Assembly: GCF_019703325.1 (NCBI RefSeq)
Contig: NZ_AP024819.1
Location: forward strand, 1,116,001 to 1,180,000
Source of the DNA: Helicobacter sp. NHP19-012
GTDB lineage: Bacteria; Campylobacterota; Campylobacteria; Campylobacterales; Helicobacteraceae
Length of the DNA stretch: 64,000 bases
Reading direction: 5' to 3'
The position numbers and the translations under genes were made by a program. The number at the start of each line of letters is the position of its first letter. The first letter of the stretch is position 1. Below the pieces are notes generated by a model. The model did no database searches and was not told the origin of the DNA. It was given only the letters and a program-made list of their open reading frames with translations. Shown in pieces: positions 17,703-25,708 of the stretch.

Positions 17703-17990
17703 GCCCACCAAACCCCCAAGAGAGGGTTTTGAAGTGAGGATTAGATTTTTGGTCTTGAAGTATCTATGAATGTGTAACCATGTCTCTTGGGGAGAGGGTG
17801 AAAAACTGGTCAATTAGGACAATTATATCTTTGGATAACAAAATAGAGAGAAGCCATAAAACAAAGATAGCGTTTAGAGAGCTTTTGAGTGGTCATAGAG
17901 CGAAAGTTTAGGGGTTAGGAGTTCAAAGGTTTGAGCTGTGGTTTGAGAGTTAAAAGCGGTTGTAGGGGATCGTAAGAGCAACTAAGAACA
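17513..17990 (+). repeat. Diverged direct repeat, copy B
   Basis: Second copy of the block described at 5926-6440: antitoxin 3' part plus about 290 bases of non-coding sequence. The rest of the gap up to 18377 shows no gene; TATAAT at 18240-18245 could be a promoter for the next gene. Confidence 0.6.
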
Positions 17991-18377
17991 ACTACATCGT
18001 AGGCAAAGACACAAATGAATCAATTTGATAATCTTATAAAAAGTAAATACACTCTACTTTTCTCTCAATCCCTCTCAAATTGGGATTGAGTTTAGAACCA
18101 ATGTGAGTAAACACAATGGATTTGAAGTGGGCTTGCATATTTCTCTAGCCATGAACTGCTATTCCAAAGGGGATTAGGTGGTTCTAGCCTAGAGACCACT
18201 TATAAAAGCAATGTAGCGGTATGTGTGGATTATTTTGTGTATAATTCCTAGGCAATCTGTTAGCTGAGAAATAGCAACGGCAACATGAGGGACTTAGATT
18301 CCTCTGTTGTTCATAAAGAGGTTTAGAGAGTCGTAAAACTAGGCAGACACATACCGAATCTTCGCAAGGAGGTGGAT

Positions 18378-19233
18378 ATGGCTGTTAAGCGAAAACTAGC
18401 TAGTGCGCTTTTATTTGGCACCCTAGAGTTTTTCTCTTTACTCCCTTTGAAGGCAGAAAAGAGTGGAGTGTTTATAGAGGGTGGATTTGAGTATTCGCAT
18501 GGTTCGGGGGTTTTTAAATAATATGCAGCAGATCAATTCACAATACCAGGGGTGCCCAGTCTAGTAGTTCAATCCACAAACTTCTATAAGGGCAATCTTT
18601 TTGGAGGGAATATCCAAGCAGGTTTTAAGCTATTCTTTGGCCAAACAAGACGCTTTGGATTGCGTTTCTATGGGTTCTTTAGTGGGCAAGCAGGCAATGC
18701 TAATTCTACCCACAGCAAAGATCCAGATTCTAACTTCGTCATAAAAGACCAACCCACTTCTAATTTTTTTCTACGCTGGGGGTGTAGATGCACTTTATAA
18801 CTTTTATGACAAGAATAACCGCTCTTTTGGAGTCTTTGCAGGTTTGATGGTTGGGTGGAACTCTTGGTCCATGGGTGAGAGCAAGCAATGTGCGGGGACT
18901 GCTATTTATAGCCCTGGTGGATTTGATGGGGGTTGCGTGTCGACCAATAAATTTTTCCAACAGCTGTTGCACACCGATAGCGAATACTACCCTGAATTTA
19001 AAACCTCTTCCTCATTTGCTTTTGTGCAAGCTGTCGTGAATCTTGGGTTTAGGTTTAATTTTACTAAACACCAAGGTCTTGAAGTGGGGGTGCGTATCCC
19101 TACCATCAACACTCCTGGTTATGTCAGTAAGGGTGCCTTTTTGGAACACAACATTGTTAAAGTCGAGCTTAATGATTCCCTGACTTTCAGGCGTGATATA
19201 GCTGCTTTTATCGATTATGTTATTAGTTTTTAG
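18378..19233 (+). pseudogene. Hop-like outer-membrane protein, nonsense and frameshift
   Basis: The ATG at 18378 has the strong site AAGGAGG seven bases upstream. A signal peptide (KLASALLFGTLEFFSLLPLKA) is followed by EKSGVFIEGGFEYSHGSG, a typical mature Hop start. An in-frame TAA at 18519-18521 interrupts it. The frame goes on through GGNIQAGFKLFFGQTRRFGL until a T7 run at 18764-18770, where one T too many shifts it. It continues as FYAGGVDALYNFYDKNNRSF to the barrel end GLEVGVRIPTINTPGY and IAAFIDYVISF, with terminal phenylalanine. The total would be about 284 residues. Its leader and upstream toxin-antitoxin remnants match those of the other porin locus. Confidence 0.75.
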
Positions 19234-19430
19234 AATATGGGTTATGGAGTAGCTACATTAAGAAAAAGCTAAAAGACCTAAGATAAAAACCTAAAACAAC
19301 GGAGGAAGTGATTAGCATGAAGCTAGGTTAAGCGGGGTATTTTTATACACACAAAAACACAAAAAGCGCATAAGAATCTTAATTTTTTGTAAGAGTAATA
19401 AATTTATATAGAAACCGCCACAATGCTTAA

Positions 19431-19646
19431 ACCTTAAAGGCTGGGGATGCTAGGGGATACTATCAACTGGCAGCCTTGTATGTGCGTGGCAGGGGAGTGA
19501 AGCAAAACATTGCAAGAGGTCTTGGGTATCTACAAAAAGCCATAAGACATGGAGAAATTAGAGCTCACCACGCAATGGGGCAGAATACACCTCTTAAGAA
19601 AAAGGCAGTCTCTCAAGAAGAGTCTGCACTTTCAAGGGCTAGCTAG
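19431..19646 (+). pseudogene. Sel1-repeat protein remnant
   Basis: The frame reads AGDARGYYQLAALYVRGRGV, KQNIARGLGYLQKAI and HGEIRAHHAMG, one and a half Sel1-like repeats, ending SRAS at a TAG. There is no start codon; an in-frame TAA lies just upstream. Helicobacter Hcp proteins are built of cysteine-rich Sel1 repeats, but no cysteines are present here. It is probably the 3' end of a lost gene. From 19234 to 19430 I see nothing else. Confidence 0.55.
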
Positions 19647-19662
19647 GCTGGCTAGAGAAAGG

Positions 19663-20655
19663 CTACGCCTTTTCTCCAAAATACACTAGCGCAGAGCCCC
19701 AAGTGAGGCCGCCACCAAAGGCATCCAAGAGCATTAAATCACCCGTTTTGAGCTTGCCCTGCTCGTAAATTTCGTTCATCGCCATAGGGATGCTCGCGGC
19801 TGAAGTGTTGCCGTATTTTTGCACGGTCAAGACCACTTGTTCCTCTTTGAAGGCGAGCTGGTTTTGCACCGCTTGGATGATGCGCAAATTCGCTTGGTGG
19901 GGGATAAAGTAAGCGACCTGCTCGGGGGTGATGGTGTTGGCCTGAAGGATTTCCTCCACATCTTTAAGCAAGGTTTTAATCGCAAGCTTAAAAATTTCAT
20001 TGCCCTTCATGTGCAACGCTTGGCTGTCCTCATACCCGGGGCAAAAGGCACTGGCTTTAATGTTTCTTGGGGTGTAAAGGTAGTCGCCAAAGTTGCCATT
20101 GGCCGCAATTTTCACATCTAAAATACTCTTTTTAAGGTCATCCGTGGGTGAGATCACGCATGCGCCCGCCCCATCTCCAAAGAGCACGCAAGTGGAGCGG
20201 TCGCTAAAGTCTAAAACGCTGCTGCACTTCTCCGCCCCCACAATCAGCACATTTTGATACATCCCACTCTCCACAAACGCCTTAGCGGTGGCGAGCAAGT
20301 AAATAAACCCACTACAAGCGGCAATGAGGTCCATGCTGGGCGTGTTCTCTAGGCCTAATTTCGCGCTAAGACCGCAGGCGGTAGAGGGCATGGCGACATA
20401 ATCCGGGCTCAAGGTGCCCACCAAAACCAAATCAATGTCCTCTTTTTTTAAGCCCGCCCGCTCAATGGCAAGCTTGGCCGCCTGCACGCCTAAATCGCTG
20501 CTCTTTTCCTCTGGGGACGCAAAATAGCGGGTCTTGATCCCCGTGCGCTTTTGTATCCACTCGTCCGTGGTGTCTAAAAGCCCCTCAAAGGCGCTGTTGG
20601 GGACACAATTTTGGGGGACATAAGCCGCTACAGAGCGCAACATTGCATAGGGCAT
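19663..20655 (-). CDS. fabH: Beta-ketoacyl-ACP synthase III
   Basis: 330 residues. The catalytic triad is present: Cys in [14 protein letters not shown] (about residue 113), His in [12 protein letters not shown] and Asn in [13 protein letters not shown]. It condenses acetyl-CoA with malonyl-ACP to start fatty acid synthesis in the cytoplasm. The start at 20655 has AAGGAAATTT upstream. It follows plsX by nine bases and ends the ndk-yceD-rpmF-plsX-fabH operon, the same order as H. pylori HP0198-HP0202. Its end forms an inverted repeat with the downstream bases (19651-19676) that may help termination. Confidence 0.95.
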   Translation of the reverse strand: MPYAMLRSVAAYVPQNCVPNSAFEGLLDTTDEWIQKRTGIKTRYFASPEEKSSDLGVQAAKLAIERAGLKKEDIDLVLVGTLSPDYVAMPSTACGLSAKLGLENTPSMDLIAACSGFIYLLATAKAFVESGMYQNVLIVGAEKCSSVLDFSDRSTCVLFGDGAGACVISPTDDLKKSILDVKIAANGNFGDYLYTPRNIKASAFCPGYEDSQALHMKGNEIFKLAIKTLLKDVEEILQANTITPEQVAYFIPHQANLRIIQAVQNQLAFKEEQVVLTVQKYGNTSAASIPMAMNEIYEQGKLKTGDLMLLDAFGGGLTWGSALVYFGEKA

Positions 20656-20664
20656 AAATTTCCT

Positions 20665-21693
20665 TTAAGAGACAGGGGGGCTTTGCGTGCCCACATTTTT
20701 ATGGCTGAAGGCTTGCGCCATTTTCTGTGCCACGCCGCTTTCCTTCGCCCGAATCGCCTGATAAATGGCGCATTCAATCGCCCGTGCATTGCTCTTACCA
20801 TGGCTGATAACAACCGCCTTATTCACGCCCAAAAGCGGCGCACCGCCATATTCAGCGTAGTCGGTCTTTTGCTTAAGCGTATCAAAGGCCTCTTTTAAGA
20901 GAAACGCCCCGATTTTGGCGCTAAAATGCTCTTTAATCGTGGTCTTAAAAATGCTGCCGATCGCGCTGGCGACCCCCTCGGTGGTTTTGAGCACAATGTT
21001 GCCCACAAAGCCATCGCACACCACGACATCCACGCTATTAACGAAAATGTCGTTGCCCTCCACATTGCCCTTGAAAATGGATGTATTTTCGGCAAATAGG
21101 GGGTAGTCGTGGATGAGCTTAAACGCCTCTTTGGTGAGGCTATCGCCCTTGCTGTCCTCCTCACCATTGGCTAAAATCCCCACCGTGGGGTTGTCATAGC
21201 CCAACACACTTTTGGCATATTCATAGCCCAAAATGGCAAAGTCCAGCAGATACTCCGCCTTGCAATCGGTGTTCGCGCCCACGTCTAGGCACAAGCTCGC
21301 CCTCTTGCCCACGGAGGGCATGAGTGTGCATAAAGCGGGGCGGCTCACGCCCTTAATGCGCCCGAGCTTGAGCGTGGCAAGCCCCATTGTCGCCCCGCTA
21401 TGCCCGGCCGAGACTAAGGCATCTGCCCCGTTTTTTAAAATATCCATTCCCACGAAGATCGAAGCCTCTTTGCGCTTGAGTGCCTCGGTGGCCTGCTCCT
21501 CCATGCGGATAAAGTCGGGGCAGTCAATGACTTCCACTTTAGAAGCCAAATCCTTAGAAATGAACGCCTTTGCCTTCTTGGCATCGCCCACTAAAATGGG
21601 CTCAAACGCCCTGCTCGCTAACGCCTTAGAAACGCCCTCAATAATGGGTAAGACCCCAAGGTCTGCCCCCATCATGTCAACAACGATTTTCAT
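20665..21693 (-). CDS. plsX: Phosphate acyltransferase PlsX
   Basis: 342 residues with the PlsX start [20 protein letters not shown] (DxMGGD-like), then [20 protein letters not shown] and [18 protein letters not shown], and the C-terminal [20 protein letters not shown]. It makes acyl-phosphate from acyl-ACP for phospholipid synthesis at the inner face of the membrane. It sits between rpmF and fabH, as in most proteobacteria. No irregularity is visible. Confidence 0.95.
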   Translation of the reverse strand: MKIVVDMMGADLGVLPIIEGVSKALASRAFEPILVGDAKKAKAFISKDLASKVEVIDCPDFIRMEEQATEALKRKEASIFVGMDILKNGADALVSAGHSGATMGLATLKLGRIKGVSRPALCTLMPSVGKRASLCLDVGANTDCKAEYLLDFAILGYEYAKSVLGYDNPTVGILANGEEDSKGDSLTKEAFKLIHDYPLFAENTSIFKGNVEGNDIFVNSVDVVVCDGFVGNIVLKTTEGVASAIGSIFKTTIKEHFSAKIGAFLLKEAFDTLKQKTDYAEYGGAPLLGVNKAVVISHGKSNARAIECAIYQAIRAKESGVAQKMAQAFSHKNVGTQSPPVS

Positions 21694-21699
21694 CGCTAC

Positions 21700-21849
21700 C
21701 TATTTATAATTGCCTGTGAATCGATTGACAAAATGGGGCAATTTCCAGCTACCATCCTTGCCCTTAACAGGCGTGGCCAACTTGGCTGTGTAATGGGTGC
21801 GGCGTTTTCGCGCCCTTGTTTTACTCACGCGTCTATCAGGTACTGCCAT
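21700..21849 (-). CDS. rpmF: Ribosomal protein bL32
   Basis: 49 residues from an ATG at 21849: [20 protein letters not shown], then [20 protein letters not shown]. This is a complete bL32 with the VPxRRxSKxRxxxRRxH start and the family's normal short length. It is the third gene of the operon, six bases from plsX. Confidence 0.95.
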   Translation of the reverse strand: MAVPDRRVSKTRARKRRTHYTAKLATPVKGKDGSWKLPHFVNRFTGNYK

Positions 21850-21859
21850 TTTTCATCCT

Positions 21860-22225
21860 TTATGCTTGGTCTAAATAGTGATAATCGGCTTGGATACTCT
21901 GCACCTCCGAGCGCAAAATATCCTCTAAATCAATGACACCGCCGAAACACTCAACGGCATCTAGAGCATCCACGCCCCAGCCCTCCAAACTCTGCTTAGG
22001 GTCAAACACCCCATCGCAGAGCAGGAGTTTTAAATCTTGGGACATGGTTTTGTTAAAGACTTGCGCACTTCGAGCGCACACAACGGCAACCTCTCCGTGC
22101 AAACGCCCCTCGAGCACAAAGAACTTCGGGGCGACTCGGCGCACCTGCCCCTCCAAGCGCACACCCTCAAAGGCGCACGCCACGGATTTCGCAGAATGCC
22201 CGATTTTTTGCATTTCTAGGCGCAC
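21860..22225 (-). CDS. YceD/DUF177 family protein (HP0199-like)
   Basis: 121 residues starting with GTG at 22225, which touches the ndk stop, or ATG at 22213. It contains VRLEGQVRRVAPKFFVLEGR, VVCARSAQVFN and CDGVFDPKQSLEGW. The position directly before rpmF is that of YceD in most bacteria, where the protein affects 23S rRNA accumulation. The two cysteine-containing motifs of the family are only partly conserved. Identification rests on position and weak motifs. Confidence 0.65.
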   Translation of the reverse strand: MRLEMQKIGHSAKSVACAFEGVRLEGQVRRVAPKFFVLEGRLHGEVAVVCARSAQVFNKTMSQDLKLLLCDGVFDPKQSLEGWGVDALDAVECFGGVIDLEDILRSEVQSIQADYHYLDQA

Positions 22226-22623
22226 TATTTGCTGAAGAAAAAGGCAATTTCTCTGTGGGCGTTTTCTTCGCTGTCGCTGCCATGCACAACATTGGCATCA
22301 ATGTTTTCGGCAAAATCCGCCCGAATGGTGCCGGGTTTAGCGGCTTTGGGGTCGGTCGCACCCATCAACTCGCGGTTTTTCTCTACAGCATTGGGCCCTT
22401 CTAGCACCATCACCACCACCTCACCGCTGGTCATAAAAGCGATGAGATCGTTGAAAAAGGGGCGATCTTGGTGGATGGCATAAAACTCTTCAGCCTGCGC
22501 TTGGCTTAGGTGCAGGCGTTTGATTTTCACCACCTCTAGCCCCGCCTCTTCAAAGCGAGTGATGATTTTGCCGATGATGCGTTTTTTCACGCCATCGGGC
22601 TTGATGATAGATAGGGTTTGCAT
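22225..22623 (-). CDS. ndk: Nucleoside diphosphate kinase
   Basis: 132 residues. [40 protein letters not shown] and the active-site histidine in [20 protein letters not shown] are all present. It transfers gamma-phosphate between nucleoside di- and triphosphates. It is the first gene of the operon; promoter at 22654-22659. Confidence 0.95.
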   Translation of the reverse strand: MQTLSIIKPDGVKKRIIGKIITRFEEAGLEVVKIKRLHLSQAQAEEFYAIHQDRPFFNDLIAFMTSGEVVVMVLEGPNAVEKNRELMGATDPKAAKPGTIRADFAENIDANVVHGSDSEENAHREIAFFFSK

Positions 22624-22653
22624 GCGCGTCCTTACTTGAAGTCTAAACCGCCC

Positions 22654-22659
22654 ATTCTA
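22654..22659 (-). promoter_or_regulatory. Extended -10 box (TGCTAGAAT) for ndk operon
   Basis: The coding strand reads TTTTGCTAGAAT. The predicted start near 22647 gives a leader of about 24 bases before the ndk ATG. Confidence 0.55.
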
Positions 22660-22758
22660 GCAAAATAAGCCGTGTTTTTAGCTTAATCTAGGCACATTTA
22701 CCCAGCGTGTAGAAAACCACGCTAAAGTCGGGGCATTTAGTGTTTTTGAAGGATTTTT

Positions 22759-23790
22759 ATGCGTTTGCTTTGGTCTTTGCTGTTTGTGGGGGTGTGTTGG
22801 GCAAAACCTTTGATCTATGTGCTTGCCACAGGCGGGACGATTGCGGGCAACTCTAACAGCCATTTAAGCAGTGCTTACAAAGCGGGGGTGGTGGGCGTGG
22901 ATGTGCTTTTAAAGGCGGTGCCCCAGTTGCAAGAGCTCGCCACTTTGAAGGGCGAACAAATCAGCAACATCGGCTCGCAAGAGATGGACAACGCCACTTT
23001 GTTGAAACTGGCCAGACGCACCCAAGCCCTGCTAGACAAGCCCGAAGTGCAGGGGGTTGTCATCACACACGGCACCGACACAATGGAAGAGAGTGCGTAT
23101 TTCTTAGACCTTGTGGTGCACAGCAAAAAGCCTATTGTGTTTGTGGGGGCAATGCGTAATGCCAGTTCTCTTAGTGCGGACGGACCGCTCAATCTTTACA
23201 ATGCCATGGCGGTGGCGGTGAACAAAGAGGCGCAGGATAAGGGGGTTTTAGTGGTGATGGACGATGCGATCCACGCTGCTAGGGAGGTTAGCAAAACCAA
23301 CACCACGCACACGGATACCTTTAAATCTTTAAACACGGGTCCTATCGGCTCTGTGATTTACGGGCAAGTGCACTTTTACATGCAGCCCTTAAGAAAGCAC
23401 ACTTTTAACAGCGCATTTAACATCGCCAATATCAAAAGCCTGCCTAGAGTGGACATCCTCTATGCGCATGAAAACGACAGCCCCGAATTTGTGCAAGCGG
23501 CGTTGGCTAAGGGAGCTGAGGGGCTTATCAGTGCTGGCATGGGCAATGGCAATCTCTTTCCCTCTGTGTTAAATGCCTTGGCCACTGCTACAGAAAATGG
23601 CGTGGTGGTGGTGCGCTCTAGTCGGGTGAGCAGTGGGGAGATCACCCAGCCGGGCGAAATCAACGATGCCAAGTATAAATTTTTGACCAGCGACAATTTA
23701 AACCCCGCCAAAGCCCGCATCCTTTTAATGGTGGGGCTCACAAAGACCCATGACTTAAAAACCCTCCAGCGGTATTTTTTGGAGTATTAA
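22759..23790 (+). CDS. ansB: L-asparaginase, type II, periplasmic
   Basis: 343 residues. A signal peptide (MRLLWSLLFVGVCWA) precedes VLATGGTIAG with the catalytic threonine. The second active-site segment is VVITHGTDTMEESAYFLDLV, and GSQEMDNATLLKLARR and IVFVGAMRNASSLSADGPLN follow the family. It hydrolyses asparagine (and some glutamine) to feed the cell with aspartate and ammonia, a known feature of gastric Helicobacter, where it also affects host lymphocytes. It is transcribed divergently from ndk. Confidence 0.9.
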   Translation: MRLLWSLLFVGVCWAKPLIYVLATGGTIAGNSNSHLSSAYKAGVVGVDVLLKAVPQLQELATLKGEQISNIGSQEMDNATLLKLARRTQALLDKPEVQGVVITHGTDTMEESAYFLDLVVHSKKPIVFVGAMRNASSLSADGPLNLYNAMAVAVNKEAQDKGVLVVMDDAIHAAREVSKTNTTHTDTFKSLNTGPIGSVIYGQVHFYMQPLRKHTFNSAFNIANIKSLPRVDILYAHENDSPEFVQAALAKGAEGLISAGMGNGNLFPSVLNALATATENGVVVVRSSRVSSGEITQPGEINDAKYKFLTSDNLNPAKARILLMVGLTKTHDLKTLQRYFLEY

Positions 23791-23799
23791 GGATTTGCC

Positions 23800-24850
23800 A
23801 TGCACATGGATACACATGAATATTTGGATTTTGAGGATGTGTTGATCAAGCCTAGGCGCAGCCCCATTAATTCCCGCCAAGAAGTGGATTTAACCCGTTC
23901 TTTTAAAACAAAAAGTGGGCTTGTGTTAAATGGCGTGGGGGTGGTGGCGGCAAATATGGACGGGGTGGGGACCTTTAGCATGGCCAAAGCCCTTGCACAA
24001 GAAAAAATGTTCACCGCCCTGCATAAATTCTACACCCTAGAGCAGTGGGTGGAGTTTGCTAGGGATAATGCCGCAATCTTGCCCTATGTGTTCGTCACCA
24101 TAGGCACCAGTGAGGCAGAGCTAGAAAATCTCGAGCGTATTTTAGAAACGATCCCCATCTTGACAAACATTTGTGTAGATGTTGCCAATGGCTACAGCGC
24201 GCACTTCTTGCCCCATGTGGCTAGGGTGCGCGAGAAGTTCCCGGATAAGGTGCTGATGGCGGGCAATGTGGTGGGGGCAGAGATGAGCGAGGCACTCGTG
24301 CAAGCGGGGGCGGATATTGTGAAGGTGGGCATTGGTCCGGGTAGTGTGTGCACCACGCGCAAAATGACAGGCGTGGGCGTGCCACAATTTTCGGCGATCG
24401 TGGAGTGTGCCCAGGCGGCACACGCCTTAGGCGCTCTTGTGTGTGGGGATGGGGGCTGTGCCTGTGTGGGCGACATCGCCAAGGCGATAGCGGGGGGCGG
24501 ATTTTGTGATGCTGGGGGGGATGTTGGCAGGGCATGCTGAATCTGAGGCCAAAATCGTAGAAAAAGAGGGCAAACCCTATGCCTTGTTTTATGGCATGAG
24601 TTCATACACCGCCCAAGAGCACCACGGGGGGGTGCGCTCTTACCGGGCCAGTGAGGGCAGAGAAGTCTATTTGCCCTTTCGGGGGGCTGTAGCGGCGTGT
24701 TTGCAAGAGATTTTAGGGGGACTGCGCTCCACCTGCGCCTATGTGGGCGCGACCAACTTAGAGGAGTTGCCTAAAAGGGCGATTTTTATCCGCGTGCGAC
24801 GGCAAATTAACCCCGTTTACAACCATTTAGAGAGCCCGCATGGAAGTTGA
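23800..24850 (+). pseudogene. guaC: GMP reductase / IMPDH-family enzyme, frameshifted
   Basis: The first 230 residues are a good GuaC: DFEDVLIKPRRSPINSRQEV, VVAANMDGVGTFSMAKALAQ, and the catalytic loop VGIGPGSVCTTRKMTGVGVP. At 24491-24502 the frame is lost: where the family has [14 protein letters not shown] the DNA reads GCGGGGGGCGGATTTTGTG, two bases short. The remainder ([26 protein letters not shown]) is open from 24506 to 24850. The enzyme reduces GMP to IMP. The normal total length (about 350 residues) with a single small lesion suggests either recent loss or a sequencing error. The last 11 bases overlap the next gene. Confidence 0.8.
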
Positions 24851-25442
24851 TTTAATCCACGCTAGGGCGCTTTACTACCGCCTATGGCACTATCTTGTGG
24901 TGTTCGTGCACAATGAAGAGCTGTTTAAAGAGTTGCAGAATTTAGTAGCGCATTTAAAAGACTATCCTTTCAACACCCAAACTGCGCAGGCGTGGCAGGA
25001 AATTGAGAGCTTTTTGGGGCAGGGTTTAGAATCGTTTAAAGCCGAGCAAAACTCCGTGTTGTTTGCCCCCGGTGAGCAGTTTGTGCCCTTGAGTGCATCT
25101 TATTATTTAGAGGGGCAGGACAATGGCAAGAAACGCCTAGAGGCGATTGCGCTTTTAAAAAAATCGGAGCTGCAGATCGAAAGCCACACGCTGAGCGCCC
25201 CCATAGCTGAGGACGATTTGGCATTTTTGACCTTGATGATGAACGCTTTTTTAAAGGAGATGTTGGCTAACCCACACTTCTTTGCGCTGCACGCCACGCT
25301 CTTTAAAGACTTCTTCCATTTATTTAGCGATGCCTTCATTAACGCTATTTCTACACACCAAGAAAGCGTGTGTTATAAAAATTGTGCTATAATCCTTGGC
25401 GCATTTATCCAACACGAACGATTGTTTTTTAATTTGGCTTAG
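24840..25442 (+). CDS. TorD-family chaperone for formate dehydrogenase
   Basis: 200 residues, largely helical, containing [20 protein letters not shown], a TorD/DmsD-type segment (a Y/SxYLEG-like motif), and a C-terminal region ending HERLFFNLA. It directly precedes the two twin-arginine proteins of the formate dehydrogenase operon. In Campylobacter jejuni a similar gene (Cj1514c) occupies this position. It probably binds the signal peptide of the catalytic subunit and guards cofactor loading before export. The start overlaps the guaC stop. Confidence 0.65.
   Translation: MEVDLIHARALYYRLWHYLVVFVHNEELFKELQNLVAHLKDYPFNTQTAQAWQEIESFLGQGLESFKAEQNSVLFAPGEQFVPLSASYYLEGQDNGKKRLEAIALLKKSELQIESHTLSAPIAEDDLAFLTLMMNAFLKEMLANPHFFALHATLFKDFFHLFSDAFINAISTHQESVCYKNCAIILGAFIQHERLFFNLA
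25388..25393 (+). promoter_or_regulatory. Extended -10 box (TGTGCTATAAT) upstream of the fdh genes
   Basis: TATAAT preceded by TGTGC lies inside the end of the chaperone gene, 55 bases before the ATG at 25448. It could give the fdh genes their own transcript. Confidence 0.5.
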
Positions 25443-25447
25443 GAGGT

Positions 25448-25693
25448 TTGATGAACGAGAGCGGATATCGAGAAGAAAACGAGACTAGAACAAGACGCGA
25501 GGTTTTAAAGAAGTTAGGCATTTTGGGCGTGGGGGCGATCTCTAGCCAAAGTCTGTTGGCGGTGATGCCCGAAAGGCGTTTTCCGGACACGGATGCTAAT
25601 AGCAATGGCGTGGTGGTGGGCAAGAGCAATAAAAAAGAAATTCTTTACCACAAAACCCCCGCTTGGGAGATTTTTTATAAAAGTGCATGGTAG
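25448..25693 (+). CDS. Small twin-arginine protein associated with formate dehydrogenase
   Basis: 81 residues with AGGAGG seven bases upstream of the ATG. The motif TRRREVLKKLG-like sequence (RTRREVLKKLGILGVGAIS) is a twin-arginine export signal, and the short mature part ends KTPAWEIFYKSAW. A similar gene (Cj1513c) lies before fdhA in Campylobacter. It is probably a small periplasmic accessory subunit or a carrier for co-export; exact function unknown. Confidence 0.7.
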   Translation: MMNESGYREENETRTRREVLKKLGILGVGAISSQSLLAVMPERRFPDTDANSNGVVVGKSNKKEILYHKTPAWEIFYKSAW

Positions 25694-25708
25694 TTTTAAG
25701 GAGACAAC

